A DNA stretch of 64,000 nt from Deltaproteobacteria bacterium (GCA_016875195.1 VGRY01000001.1:1-64000); one strand, 5' to 3'; shown: positions 8,446 through 17,643, counted from the first letter of the stretch. Numbers and translations are program-made. Notes: a model not told the origin generated them from the letters alone.

Positions 8446-9334
8446 GAACAACGCCTATACCCTTTTCCTCGGGTGTACGGTTCCGGTCAGGACTTTAAAT
8501 TATGAAATTGCTGCAAGGAAGGTGGCCGGAGCCCTTGACATCCACCTATACGACCTCCCGGACTTCAGTTGTTGCGGTTATCCTGTAAAATCGATCAGTC
8601 ATCATGCTTATCTTCTGATGGCTGCAAGGAATTTGGCTCTGGCTGAAACCAAAGGCCATTCCATCTGCACGCTCTGCAGTTCCTGCGGTGGCTCTCTTGC
8701 GGAAGCAAACCACCAGCTCCAGGAAGATAAAAACCTCAGAAAACGGATCAACGAAGACCTCCATCAATGGCTCGGATTGCGCTACGAGGGAGAAGTGGGG
8801 GTTCTCCATTTTGCACGGATCCTGCACCGGGAGATCGGCGTAAAGACAATCGAATCTAAAGTTCAAGTTGATCTCTCCGGTCTCCGGATCGCACCCCATT
8901 ATGGTTGCCATTATACCAAACCCTCTAACGTCCATGGCAGGGCAGAAGATCCCGAAGATCCAAAAAGCCTTGATGATTTGATCCGGGCCACAGGAGCACA
9001 ATCCGTCTCCTACGAGGACAAGCTTTCCTGTTGCGGCGGAGGAGTCCTAGCGATAGATGAGCAGGTGGCGCTGGGAATGGCCCAGAAGAAACTGGAGCAC
9101 ATCCATGCCCAACAGGCCGATGCCATTGTTCTCATCTGCCCTTTCTGTAATGTGATGTATGAATCGAATCAGAAGAAGGTCGAAAAGGTCTTTCAAAAAG
9201 AGTATAAACTGCCCGTTCTCTTCTATCCCCAGCTCCTTGGCCTGGCCCTGGGAATCGAACCGGATGAGCTCGGACTCAAAATGAATCGAATCAAGACGAC
9301 AGACCTTATGAAAAAAGTGAGGAGGCCTGCCTGA
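8420..9334 (+). CDS. hdrB: Heterodisulfide reductase-like subunit B
   Basis: About 304 residues with the two CCG domains of HdrB: LGCTVPVR, FSCCGYP and CTLCSSCGG in the first half, and HYGCHY, SCCGGG and CPFCNVMY in the second. These cysteines hold the non-cubane clusters that cleave disulfides in HdrB. The bacterial physiological disulfide or thiol partner is unknown. The ATG at 8420 lies inside the end of hdrC; a TTG at 8408 is an alternative. hdrA starts one base after the hdrB stop, which points to translational coupling. Confidence 0.92.
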   Translation: MKKKEDRPKNNAYTLFLGCTVPVRTLNYEIAARKVAGALDIHLYDLPDFSCCGYPVKSISHHAYLLMAARNLALAETKGHSICTLCSSCGGSLAEANHQLQEDKNLRKRINEDLHQWLGLRYEGEVGVLHFARILHREIGVKTIESKVQVDLSGLRIAPHYGCHYTKPSNVHGRAEDPEDPKSLDDLIRATGAQSVSYEDKLSCCGGGVLAIDEQVALGMAQKKLEHIHAQQADAIVLICPFCNVMYESNQKKVEKVFQKEYKLPVLFYPQLLGLALGIEPDELGLKMNRIKTTDLMKKVRRPA

Positions 9335-9335
9335 G

Positions 9336-12300
9336 ATGAACCCAACCTCTAAGAAGCCAGTGGGTGCGGTGCTCGTGGTGGGCGGAGGAATCGGAGGAAT
9401 CCAGACCTCTCTCGACCTCGCAGAATCGGGATTGAAGGTTTACCTCGTCGAAAAGAAGCTCAGCATCGGCGGGACCATGGCGCAGTTGGATAAGACCTTT
9501 CCCACCAATGACTGCTCCATGTGCATCATGTCCCCCAAACTGGTCGATGCAGGCCGTCACCGGAATATCCAGATCCTCACCAATGCCAGAGTGGATAAAG
9601 TCGAAGGCAAACCAGGAAATTTCAAGGTTCTGGTTCAAAAGAAGGCCCGCTATGTCACGATTGAAGATTGCAAGGCCTGCGGTGAATGTTCGAAGGTCTG
9701 TCCGATCAAAATACCCAATGATTATGAACAGGGCTTGGTCACCCGTGCAGCCATCTATCAACTCTTTGCCCAAGCTATGCCCAGCGCCTACGGCATTGAT
9801 AAAAAAGGCGACCCACCCTGCCGCGCTGCCTGCCCCATCCATGTCAATGCGCAGGGCTACATCGCACTCATCTCCGCAGGCAAGTTTGAAGAAGCCCTCG
9901 CCCTGGTGAGAATGAAGAACCCCTTTCCAGGCATCACCGGCCGTATCTGCACCCATCCTTGCGAATCAGTCTGCCGCAGAAAAGAGGTAGAGCAGCCTAT
10001 TGCCATTGACGGTTTGAAACGGTTTGTCTCGGATTTTGAAAAAGAAGATAAGACCGACCTCACGGTATCTCCTGAAAATGGAAAGAAGGTGGCGATTGTG
10101 GGCTCTGGCCCAGCAGGCCTTCTGGCTGCTTGGGATCTGAGAAAGATGGGCTACGGAGTGACCATCTTTGAAGCCCTTCCTGTTGCAGGCGGAATGCTGG
10201 CTGTTGGAATTCCAGAATATCGCCTCCCACGTACTGTGCTCAATAAAGAGATTGACTACCTCCGGCGCATGGGCGTGGAAATTAAGCTCAACACCCCCAT
10301 CGGCAAAGGTCTCTCCCTACAGGAGCTCAAGCGCCAGGGATATGATGCCATCTTTCTTGCAACGGGCGCGCACCTGAGCAGAAAGCTCGGTCTCCAGGGT
10401 GAAGAGGCATCAGGTGTTCTTCATGCGGTCGACTTTCTCAGAAAGGTGGCGCTCAACCAACCCGTTAAATTGGGAGAGAAGGTCGTTGTCATTGGCGGAG
10501 GAAATGCGGCCATTGATGCCGCAAGGACAGCCTTTCGTCTCGGGGCAAAAGAGGTGTCCATTGCCTACCGCAGGACCCGAAACGAAATGCCCGCCCAGCC
10601 CGAAGAGATCGAAGAGGCCGAACACGAAGGAATCAAGATCGAATATCTCACTGCACCCGTCAAACTCCTCATTGAGAATGGAGCGATAAAGGGAGTGGAG
10701 TGCCAACGAATGGCCCTCGGCGAACCTGATGAATCCGGAAGAGCTAGACCCATTCCCATTCCTGGCTCAGAATTTACGATTGAAGCCGACACGCTCATCC
10801 CAGCCATCAGCCAGGAGCCTGACCTCTCCTTCCTCGATGAAAAAGAGGGAATCCGAATCAATCGCCGGGGAAATATTGAGGCCGATCCTCTCACACTTGA
10901 GACCGGCGCAGCATCCATCTTCTCCGGCGGAGATGCGGTCACCGGGCCCCAGACCTACATCGATGCCATGGCTGCAGGCCGAAAAGCCGCGATCTCCATC
11001 GACCGCTTTCTGAGAGGCCAGGACTTGCGAATAGACCGCGAGGCAGAGGGCGCTCAGAAAGACTCCATCCTTGCGGATATTGATGGCGTTCAATACCGGC
11101 CAAGGGCTTCTATGGCTGGGCTTCCTCTTGAGAGAAGACGAAGTTTCAACGAATCTTGCCTCGGGCTCAGGGAAGAAGATGTGATCAAAGAAGCCGAACG
11201 CTGCCTCCAGTGTGCAGGCTGCTCAGAGTGTCTCGAATGCGTCAAAGCCTGCGAGGCAAAAGCCATTGACCACAGAATGAAGGATGAACAGATCGAACTC
11301 GAGGTGGGCGCCATCATCCTCTCTCCTGGGTTCGATGAGTTCGATCCCACGATCAAGAGCGAATATGGCTACAAGAGATTCGCCAATGTGGTCACGAGCA
11401 TCGAATTCGAACGCTTCCTCTCTGCCTCGGGTCCTTTTAAAGGTGAAGTCCGCAGGCCCTCAGATGGGACCCATCCGCATCGAGTGGCATGGATTCAATG
11501 CGTGGGATCGAGGGATCCCCATATCGGCAAGGGATACTGCTCTTCGGTCTGCTGCATGTACGCCACCAAAGAGGCGGTCATCGCCAAAGAGCATGCTCCG
11601 GACATGAAGGCAACCATCTTCTTTATGGACATGAGGGCTTACGGAAAAGATTTCGACAAATACATCGACAGAGCGAAGAACGATTACGGCGTTCGCTACA
11701 TTCGCTCCCGCGTCTCCCATCTCAAGGAATCTCCGGATACGAAAAATTTGATCATCCATTACGAGACTGAAGACGGAGAGATGGTTTCTGAAGAATTCGA
11801 TCTCGTCGTTCTCTCGGTTGGTTTTGAGCCGGTGAAAGAACACAGGGAGATCGCGGAGACATTCGGAGTTGATCTCAATCCTTATGGATTTATCAAAACC
11901 GATACGTTCCATCCTCTTCAGACCTCGAGGCCCGGAATCTATGTGGGGGGCGCCTTTTCCGGCCCCAAGGACGTTCCTGAAACCGTGGCGCAGGCGTCCG
12001 CCGCAGCAGCCGAAGCCTCTTCCATTCTTTCTTCCGCAAGGGGAGAACAGGTCACCGAAAAAGAATATGTCCCTGAGAGGAATGTGGATTATGAGGGGCC
12101 CCGCATCGGTGCCTTCATCTGCCATTGCGGGATCAACATCGGAGGCGTGGTGGATGTTCCCTCTGTGGCCGATTATGCGCGTACCCTTCCTGACGTCGTC
12201 TATGTGGGAGAAAACATCTACACCTGTTCTCAGGACACGCAGGAAGCGATGAAGAAGATCATCGACGAGCACCGCCTGAACCGAATTGTGGTCGCCTCCT

Positions 12301-13787
12301 GCACGCCCAGAACGCATGAACCCCTCTTCCAGGATACGATACGTGAAGCGGGCCTCAACCGTTATCTCTTCGAGATGGCCAATATCCGCGACCAATGCAG
12401 CTGGGTCCATATGCATCAGCATAAAGAGGCAACCGAGAAGGCAAAAGACCTGGTGAGGATGGCCATTTCTAAAGCTTCCCTCCTTGAGCCCCTTCCTACG
12501 CAGAAGGTCGAAATGAATCATAAGGCCCTGGTTATCGGAGGGGGGCTTGCCGGGATGACAGCAGCTCAAAAGATCTCAGAGGCGGGGTTTGAAGTCTATC
12601 TCGTTGAGAAAGAATCCCAGTTGGGCGGTAAGGCAAGAAAGATCCACTACCTCCTCGATGGCAGCAATGTTCAGTTTCAACTCGAGAGAATGATCAAAGA
12701 GATTGAAAAAAATCCCCGGATTCATCTTCTCAAGGGGACGACGATTGAAAAGGTTGAGGGGTTTGTCGGAAACTTCAAGACTCAAGTTAAAAATAGCGAT
12801 GGCCCCAAGACGATCGATCATGGCGTCATCGTTGTGGCGACCGGAGCGCAGGAATACAGGCCCCGTGAATTCCTCTATGGACAGGACCCGGGAGTCATCA
12901 CACAGAAAGAACTGGAAGAGAGGATTGCTCTTCGTCCGGCATCGCTCAAAGGCGCTAAACATGTGGTCATGATCCAGTGCGTGGGATCAAGGAATGAAGA
13001 AAGGCCCTATTGCAGCAGAATCTGTTGCTCCGATGCCATTAAAAATGCTTTGAAAATTAAAGCGGCCTCACCGGAGAGCAATGTCTATATCCTCTACCGC
13101 GACATCCGGACTTACGGGTTTAAAGAGGATTATTATGAAAAGGCAAGGGAGATGGGAGTCCTTTTCATCCGATACGATCCGGAAAGCGAACCGAAGGTCG
13201 AGAAAGGATCGGATGGGCTTCAGGTCATCGTCCATGAGCCGATCCTTCACGATGACCTCTTGATCGAAACCGATCTCCTCGTTTTGAGTCCGGGAGTCAT
13301 TGCCTCCCGAGAGGAAAATGAGCGCCTCTCCAGAATGTTGAAGGTCCCGCTCAATGCGGATGGATTCTTTCTCGAGGCCCATATGAAACTGAGGCCTGTT
13401 GATTTTGCCACGGAGGGAATCTTTCTCGCTGGGCTGGCACACAGTCCCAAGTCGATCGACGAGAGTCTTTCCCAGGCCAACGCCGCAGTGGCACGGGCTC
13501 TCACTTATTTAACGAAGAAAGAGCTCGAGACCATTGGGACCATTTCCGAGGTCAATGAGAAGACCTGTATCGGATGCGGTCTCTGCGAAAGCCTCTGCCC
13601 CTATCAGGCAATCGAGGTTGTGGTTAAGAGGACTATCGTCGGTGAAAAGGCAGTCGCCCAGGTCAATAAGGTGCTTTGCAAGGGATGCGGGGTCTGCACA
13701 GCCTCATGCCGCTCCGGGTCCATCGACCTGAAGGGCTTCAGCACCGAGGAGGTCTTTACCCAGATCACCCGGCTGGCTATGGGATAA
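9336..13787 (+). CDS. hdrA: Giant HdrA chimera: HdrA-like module with inserted GltD/NfnB domain, fused to a complete HdrA
   Basis: 1483 residues. Residues 1-145 are the FAD-binding start of an HdrA-like module (GGGIGG at 16-21, ferredoxin motif C112-C122). Residues ~155-575 are a GltD/NfnB-type module: N-terminal cysteine segment (C162, C166, C205, C209, C213), FAD motif GSGPAG at 256-261, NAD(P)H motif GGGNAA at 387-392 and a closing GGDA at 531-534. The HdrA-like sequence resumes with a cysteine cluster at 623-639 and QCVGSRD at 721-727. From ~922 a complete HdrA follows: FICHCG, ASCTPRTHEP at 987-996, FAD motif GGGLAG at 1068-1073, QCVGSRN, CSRICC, and two 4Fe-4S motifs at 1411-1421 and 1448-1458. 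Three flavin sites and one nucleotide site are implied. It probably performs electron bifurcation or confurcation with HdrBC and the Flox genes. AGGAGG lies about ten bases before the ATG. Confidence 0.92.
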   Translation: MNPTSKKPVGAVLVVGGGIGGIQTSLDLAESGLKVYLVEKKLSIGGTMAQLDKTFPTNDCSMCIMSPKLVDAGRHRNIQILTNARVDKVEGKPGNFKVLVQKKARYVTIEDCKACGECSKVCPIKIPNDYEQGLVTRAAIYQLFAQAMPSAYGIDKKGDPPCRAACPIHVNAQGYIALISAGKFEEALALVRMKNPFPGITGRICTHPCESVCRRKEVEQPIAIDGLKRFVSDFEKEDKTDLTVSPENGKKVAIVGSGPAGLLAAWDLRKMGYGVTIFEALPVAGGMLAVGIPEYRLPRTVLNKEIDYLRRMGVEIKLNTPIGKGLSLQELKRQGYDAIFLATGAHLSRKLGLQGEEASGVLHAVDFLRKVALNQPVKLGEKVVVIGGGNAAIDAARTAFRLGAKEVSIAYRRTRNEMPAQPEEIEEAEHEGIKIEYLTAPVKLLIENGAIKGVECQRMALGEPDESGRARPIPIPGSEFTIEADTLIPAISQEPDLSFLDEKEGIRINRRGNIEADPLTLETGAASIFSGGDAVTGPQTYIDAMAAGRKAAISIDRFLRGQDLRIDREAEGAQKDSILADIDGVQYRPRASMAGLPLERRRSFNESCLGLREEDVIKEAERCLQCAGCSECLECVKACEAKAIDHRMKDEQIELEVGAIILSPGFDEFDPTIKSEYGYKRFANVVTSIEFERFLSASGPFKGEVRRPSDGTHPHRVAWIQCVGSRDPHIGKGYCSSVCCMYATKEAVIAKEHAPDMKATIFFMDMRAYGKDFDKYIDRAKNDYGVRYIRSRVSHLKESPDTKNLIIHYETEDGEMVSEEFDLVVLSVGFEPVKEHREIAETFGVDLNPYGFIKTDTFHPLQTSRPGIYVGGAFSGPKDVPETVAQASAAAAEASSILSSARGEQVTEKEYVPERNVDYEGPRIGAFICHCGINIGGVVDVPSVADYARTLPDVVYVGENIYTCSQDTQEAMKKIIDEHRLNRIVVASCTPRTHEPLFQDTIREAGLNRYLFEMANIRDQCSWVHMHQHKEATEKAKDLVRMAISKASLLEPLPTQKVEMNHKALVIGGGLAGMTAAQKISEAGFEVYLVEKESQLGGKARKIHYLLDGSNVQFQLERMIKEIEKNPRIHLLKGTTIEKVEGFVGNFKTQVKNSDGPKTIDHGVIVVATGAQEYRPREFLYGQDPGVITQKELEERIALRPASLKGAKHVVMIQCVGSRNEERPYCSRICCSDAIKNALKIKAASPESNVYILYRDIRTYGFKEDYYEKAREMGVLFIRYDPESEPKVEKGSDGLQVIVHEPILHDDLLIETDLLVLSPGVIASREENERLSRMLKVPLNADGFFLEAHMKLRPVDFATEGIFLAGLAHSPKSIDESLSQANAAVARALTYLTKKELETIGTISEVNEKTCIGCGLCESLCPYQAIEVVVKRTIVGEKAVAQVNKVLCKGCGVCTASCRSGSIDLKGFSTEEVFTQITRLAMG

Positions 13788-13796
13788 ATCAATTAA

Positions 13797-14130
13797 CTCC
13801 CCCCCTCCCCCTCTTATCTAAGAGGGGGATATTCCTCCCCTTTAAATAAAGGCTGAGGGGAAGTAGGGATGATGATTGAAATCATTTTAAAATGCCCCTC
13901 TCCCCTGGGAGACTGTGTCGTAATGTCATTGCGAGGGAGTGAAACGACCGAAGCAATCTCATAACGTATTGATAATCCGGAGATTGCCACGCTCCCTCCG
14001 GTCACTCGCAATGACGAAAAGGCGATTGCGACACAGCCTCTGGTGGGAGAGGGAAAGGGTGAGGGGGATATTCCTCCCCTTAAGATAAGTCGATTAGACC
14101 CGACCACAGGGGGAGGATAGGAGGGGTTAT
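13797..14130. repeat. Nested repeat spacer between hdrA and the MvhD/FloxD gene
   Basis: This spacer holds C-rich and G-rich arms (CCCCCTCTTATCTAAGAGGGGG near 13802-13826; CCCCTCTCCCCT and GGTGGGAGAGGG on either side of 13909-14040). The arms would pair if the 132-bp element between them were removed. I see no gene here. The spacer interrupts an otherwise contiguous hdrCBA-flox set. Confidence 0.6.
13909..14040. repeat. 132-bp modular palindromic element, copy A
   Basis: Outer ends are inverted: GAGACTGTGTCG on the left and CGACACAGCCTC on the right. Inside is a second palindrome beginning GTCATTGCGAG and ending CTCGCAATGAC. The same ends and the same total length of 132 bp occur at 32102-32233 and 60363-60494. 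Confidence 0.7.
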
Positions 14131-14169
14131 TAATAAAAATGCATTTAATGATTTGTCATTTCCAAATTC

Positions 14170-14239
14170 GAGATTCCGAAACAAGTTCGGAATGACACAC
14201 TTTTTTTGTCATGCTGAACTCGTTTCAGCATCTGATTTA
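14170..14239. repeat. Palindromic repeat with GAACTYGTTTC core
   Basis: The left arm (ATTCCGAAACAAGTTCGGAAT) and the right arm (TCATGCTGAACTCGTTTCAGCA) are imperfect reverse complements. A second copy is at 33319-33404. Repeats of this kind are common in many bacterial genomes. Confidence 0.6.
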
Positions 14240-14285
14240 ATGCGTTGTATTGGTGATTGGAATTTGAGAGATGAGGTTTAAGTAA

Positions 14286-14717
14286 GTGGAGAACGAATCC
14301 ATAACAACCTGGGAACCCAAAATTCTGGCTTTTCTCTGCAACTGGTGCTCTTATGCCGGAGCCGACCTTGCTGGAACATCGCGGATTCAATACCCTCCGA
14401 ACATCCGGGTGATCCGTGTGCCCTGCTCCGGTAGGATCAACCCACTCTTTATCCTGAAGGCTCTTCAGAGTGGAATGGACGGAGTCCTGGTTTCAGGCTG
14501 TCACCCCGGCGACTGCCATTACCTCTCCGGCAACTATGTCGGAAGAAGAAAGTCTGCCACCCTGAAACAATTTCTTGAATACCTGGGTGTGGAAAAGAGC
14601 CGGGTTCAGTTCTCCTGGGTCTCCGCAGCAGAAGGCGTGAAGTTCTCACAGGTCATCCAGGAAGTGACAGAGGATGTGAGAAAATTAGGACCGCTGAAGA
14701 ATTTTGTTAAAAGATAG
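14286..14717 (+). CDS. MvhD/FloxD-type 2Fe-2S electron adaptor
   Basis: A 143-residue MvhD-family protein, the 2Fe-2S adaptor that links a hydrogenase, formate dehydrogenase or Flox unit to HdrA. The cluster ligand pattern is visible as CNWCSYAGAD, then VPCSGR, then GCHPGDCHY. The start is GTG at 14286 with GAGG nine bases upstream. No in-frame TGA suggests selenocysteine. The position after hdrA and before three Flox-like genes fits the FloxD role. It is separated from hdrA by a 500-bp repeat spacer, so cotranscription is likely but not certain. Confidence 0.88.
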   Translation: MENESITTWEPKILAFLCNWCSYAGADLAGTSRIQYPPNIRVIRVPCSGRINPLFILKALQSGMDGVLVSGCHPGDCHYLSGNYVGRRKSATLKQFLEYLGVEKSRVQFSWVSAAEGVKFSQVIQEVTEDVRKLGPLKNFVKR

Positions 14718-14800
14718 GGTTCATGTGGCCCTGGGTTCAAGGGTTCCAGTGAAATGCGACAAAACTTGAACCCTCGAACCCTTGAATCCTTGACACCTTA
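14716..14800. repeat. Word-array palindrome (CTTGAACCC family)
   Basis: The left arm has GGTTCAAGGGTTC-type words and the right arm the complementary CTTGAACCCTCGAACCCTTGAA run. It fills the spacer between the floxD-like and floxC-like genes. A related array is at 42596-42712. Confidence 0.55.
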
Positions 14801-14805
14801 AAACC

Positions 14806-15750
14806 ATGATTCAGCAGAAACTTAGAGAAAAAGCAAAAGAGCTTCTATCCAGCAAGACCGTGGATCTTATCATCGGGTATGGAAGCTGGACCCTTCCACT
14901 CAGGACAACCCCTGTCTTTATCAGGGCACCCGAGGGAGTTGAAAGCCTGGTCTGGAACTCCTTCTGCGAAAACAACCTGACCACATACCTTCATAAATTC
15001 AGCCGCCTTAAAGTCGGGGTCGTTGTGAAAGGCTGTGATGCACGATCTGTGACGGCCTTAGGTCTCGAGAAGAGATTCCCGAATCATAGACCTCTTCTCA
15101 TCGGGATTCCCTGCCAAAGAATGGTGGACCGGAAAAAGGTGAAGAAAGCTGTAAAGGGAGAGATTCTTCAGGCGGTTGAACAGGGAGAGCTGCTTCTGGT
15201 CAAGGGAGAAGATTTTAATGTTACCCTCAAGCGGGAGGACTTTCTCTATTCTGTCTGCCAGGTCTGTACCCATCGAACACCGCTCCACGCTGATGTTCTG
15301 ATCGGTGATCCGGTGGAAGAATCTCCTCTCGTCGATCTTCATCCAGATGTCAAAGCATTGGAAGGAAAGTCTCCTGAAGAACGATGGGAGTTCTTTCAGA
15401 AAGAAATCAGTCGCTGTATCCGATGCTATGCCTGCCGGGAAGCTTGTCCCATGTGTTATTGCTCGGAGTGTTTTGTGGACAGCTCTCGCCCGCGGTGGAT
15501 CGAAAAGAGCCTCTCCCCTTCGGACCTGGCCTTCTATCATATTGTCAGGGCCTACCACCAGACTGGGAGATGCACGGGTTGTGGCGCCTGCGAGCGAGCC
15601 TGCCCCATGGATATTCGGCTCACCCATCTGACACAGAAATTAAACCAGGAGGTCAAGGGCCTCTATGGGTTTGAAACGGGAATCCAACCTGAAACCCTTC
15701 CTCCTCTCTCAACGTTCAATCCGGAGGATGAACAGGAATTTATCAAATGA
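14806..15750 (+). CDS. FloxC-like protein: FdhB/FrhB-type domain plus 4Fe-4S clusters
   Basis: 314 residues. The N-terminal ~200 residues resemble the coenzyme-F420 hydrogenase beta (FrhB)/formate dehydrogenase beta fold, with VVVKGCDARSV and IGIPCQRM. The C-terminal part has cysteine groups CIRCYACREACPMCYCSEC and CTGCGACERACPM, consistent with two 4Fe-4S clusters and extra ligands. In HdrABC-FloxABCD sets such a protein relays electrons between the NADH-oxidising FloxA and HdrA. The start ATG at 14806 has no strong ribosome-binding site. Its stop overlaps the next start in ATGA. Confidence 0.82.
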   Translation: MIQQKLREKAKELLSSKTVDLIIGYGSWTLPLRTTPVFIRAPEGVESLVWNSFCENNLTTYLHKFSRLKVGVVVKGCDARSVTALGLEKRFPNHRPLLIGIPCQRMVDRKKVKKAVKGEILQAVEQGELLLVKGEDFNVTLKREDFLYSVCQVCTHRTPLHADVLIGDPVEESPLVDLHPDVKALEGKSPEERWEFFQKEISRCIRCYACREACPMCYCSECFVDSSRPRWIEKSLSPSDLAFYHIVRAYHQTGRCTGCGACERACPMDIRLTHLTQKLNQEVKGLYGFETGIQPETLPPLSTFNPEDEQEFIK

Positions 15751-16796
15751 AGTTCAAACTGGATAAAAAGGACTTTGAAAACTTTCTAAAAGATCTGATG
15801 GAGACCTACGATCTATTCGCCCCTGTCCAGCTCACCGAAGGGGTCTCTGTTTTTAAAAAGATCGACAAACCTGAAGAGGTCAACCTGACCCAACTGGTTC
15901 CTCAAAAATCTGCAAAGGAGGTCTTCTTCCCCCAATCCGAAACGATGTTCCGCTATGAGATGTCGGAGAACCAGAGTCCGATCGTTTCCGAACAAAAAAT
16001 TGGAAGAGAAAGGGTTCTCCTGGGAGCCCGGCCCTGCGACATTGAAGCAATCTTTATCGTCGAAAAGGTTTTCATCGGTGAAGATTACACGGACGTCTAT
16101 TTTCTTGAAAAGAGGAAGAAGACGACCATCATCACCCTCGCATGCAACCATCCTCTCACCACCTGCTTCTGTTCTTCAACTGGAGGCGGACCTTTTCGAA
16201 AGGATGGTTCGGATCTGTTTATGATTGATTTAGGCGAATCCTACCTGGTTGAGCTACTCACCGAAAAGGGTCTGGCTTTTTCAAAGAACAGGTTCTTTAA
16301 AGAGGCCGGTTCAAAGGAAATCCGTTTGGTCAAAGAACTTGAAGAGAAGGCTGCCAAGAAAACAGATAGCTCGATCCCCGTGGAGGGAATAGAGAAACGA
16401 TTGGACCTGATGGTCGAAAGTCCGTTCTGGGACAGGATCCACGAGAAGTGTATCGGTTGTGGCACATGCACCTTTCTCTGCCCGACCTGCCACTGCTTTG
16501 ACATCACGGATGAAGCCACCAATCAAAAAGGAGAGCGCGTCAGGAATTGGGACTCCTGCCTCTTCCCGATCTATTCGCTTGAGACCTCCGGTCATAATCC
16601 TCGACCCACAGGCCGGGAACGAACCCGACAGAGGTTGATGCACAAATTCAACTATTACCCGAAGAACTTCGGCAGGGTGGCGTGTGTGGGTTGCGGTAGA
16701 TGTATTCTCTACTGCCCGGTTCAATTTGATGTCCGCGAGGCGATTCTTTACACCTCTTCACGGAGGACCGAGGGACGAAAAGGAAAGTTTAAATAA
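15747..16796 (+). CDS. FloxB-like 4Fe-4S dicluster protein (HydB/AsrA family)
   Basis: A 349-residue member of the family that includes sulfhydrogenase beta (HydB/ShyB) and anaerobic sulfite reductase A. Residues ~125-145 carry CNHPLTTCFC. The C-terminal half has two ferredoxin motifs, CIGCGTCTFLCPTCHC and CVGCGRCILYCPV. The start overlaps the previous stop (ATGA), showing translational coupling. No catalytic hydrogenase or sirohaem gene lies nearby, so the Flox role (electron wire between the FAD/NAD subunit and Hdr) is the best reading. Confidence 0.85.
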   Translation: MKFKLDKKDFENFLKDLMETYDLFAPVQLTEGVSVFKKIDKPEEVNLTQLVPQKSAKEVFFPQSETMFRYEMSENQSPIVSEQKIGRERVLLGARPCDIEAIFIVEKVFIGEDYTDVYFLEKRKKTTIITLACNHPLTTCFCSSTGGGPFRKDGSDLFMIDLGESYLVELLTEKGLAFSKNRFFKEAGSKEIRLVKELEEKAAKKTDSSIPVEGIEKRLDLMVESPFWDRIHEKCIGCGTCTFLCPTCHCFDITDEATNQKGERVRNWDSCLFPIYSLETSGHNPRPTGRERTRQRLMHKFNYYPKNFGRVACVGCGRCILYCPVQFDVREAILYTSSRRTEGRKGKFK

Positions 16797-16803
16797 TAGA
16801 CCA

Positions 16804-17643
16804 ATGAAGAATCCCTATCTTCCCATTCCAATGATTCTTAAAAAAGCCCGGATCGAAACGTCTGACCGGATGCTCCGCACCCTTGAATTGACGTTCCGCC
16901 ATCCGGAGGATGAAGAAAAGTTTCGATATGTCCCGGGACAGTTCTGTGAACTCTCTGCTCTGGGCAAAGGCGAAGCCCCTTTTGGAATTGCTTCCTCCCC
17001 GACGGAAAAGGGCTCTTTGAAATTTACGATCAATAAAGCCGGCCTTGTCACCACTGAACTCCACCGTCTTGAAGAAGGCTCTGAGATCGGCATCCGCGGC
17101 CCACTGGGCAATGGATATCCGATTGATCTCTTTCAAGGCAAGAACCTGGTGATCATCGGCGGAGGATTCGCCTTCACGACCCTGAGATCGCTCATCGCCT
17201 ATTTTCTCCATCCGGAAAACCGGGCAAGGATAAAAGGAATCACAGTCATCTACGGAGCCAGAATGCCCGGGCTCCTGCTCTACAAAGAAGAACTGCTTGA
17301 ATGGGAGAAACGAGATGATTTAAGGTTGGTGACGACGGTCGATTGGGGAGATAAGGATTGGAAGGGAAAGGTGGGACTTGTTCCTAATGTTCTCGAAGAA
17401 GCCGCTCCCTCCGCAGAAGAGACCTATGCCGTGATTTGCGGACCTCCGGTGATGATCAAATTCACCTTTCCCAAATTGATGGCCCTACGGTTTCCCAATG
17501 AAAGAATCTTCACCTCATTGGAGAAAAGGATGAAATGCGGCATCGGAAAATGTGGCCGTTGTAACATCGGCCATCTCTATGTCTGTAAGGATGGCCCAGT
17601 CTTCAGCTATGGTCAGTTAGAAAAATTACCGAAAGATTATTGA
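16804..17643 (+). CDS. FloxA-like FAD/NAD(P)-binding oxidoreductase
   Basis: 279 residues of the ferredoxin-NADP reductase/dihydroorotate dehydrogenase electron-transfer (HydG/AsrB) family. The FAD domain has VPGQFCELS and IASSP, the nucleotide site GGGFAFTTLRSL, and the end carries a 2Fe-2S-type motif CGIGKCGRCNIGHLYVC. It would oxidise NADH (or reduce NAD+) for the Hdr complex. The frame is open from 16684, inside the previous gene, but homologous sequence begins at the ATG at 16804. With the three preceding genes it completes a FloxABCD-like unit beside hdrCBA. Confidence 0.87.
   Translation: MKNPYLPIPMILKKARIETSDRMLRTLELTFRHPEDEEKFRYVPGQFCELSALGKGEAPFGIASSPTEKGSLKFTINKAGLVTTELHRLEEGSEIGIRGPLGNGYPIDLFQGKNLVIIGGGFAFTTLRSLIAYFLHPENRARIKGITVIYGARMPGLLLYKEELLEWEKRDDLRLVTTVDWGDKDWKGKVGLVPNVLEEAAPSAEETYAVICGPPVMIKFTFPKLMALRFPNERIFTSLEKRMKCGIGKCGRCNIGHLYVCKDGPVFSYGQLEKLPKDY

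Noticed and set aside
11460-12569. A 369-residue open frame on the minus strand inside hdrA
   Set aside because: It lies entirely opposite a clear HdrA sequence, has low-complexity histidine/arginine-rich content typical of antisense frames, and no ribosome-binding site.
13909-14040. A target-site duplication proving transposition of the 132-bp element
   Set aside because: TGG flanks copy A on both sides, but copies B and C show palindromic flanks instead of direct repeats, so insertion by a standard DDE transposase is not supported.
14286-14717. A selenocysteine-containing MvhD
   Set aside because: All expected ligand positions are cysteine and no in-frame TGA interrupts the gene.
15747-17643. 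Anaerobic sulfite reductase (AsrAB) or sulfhydrogenase (HydBG)
   Set aside because: The two proteins share those families, but no AsrC or NiFe hydrogenase catalytic subunit is nearby, while MvhD-like and hdrCBA genes are directly upstream.
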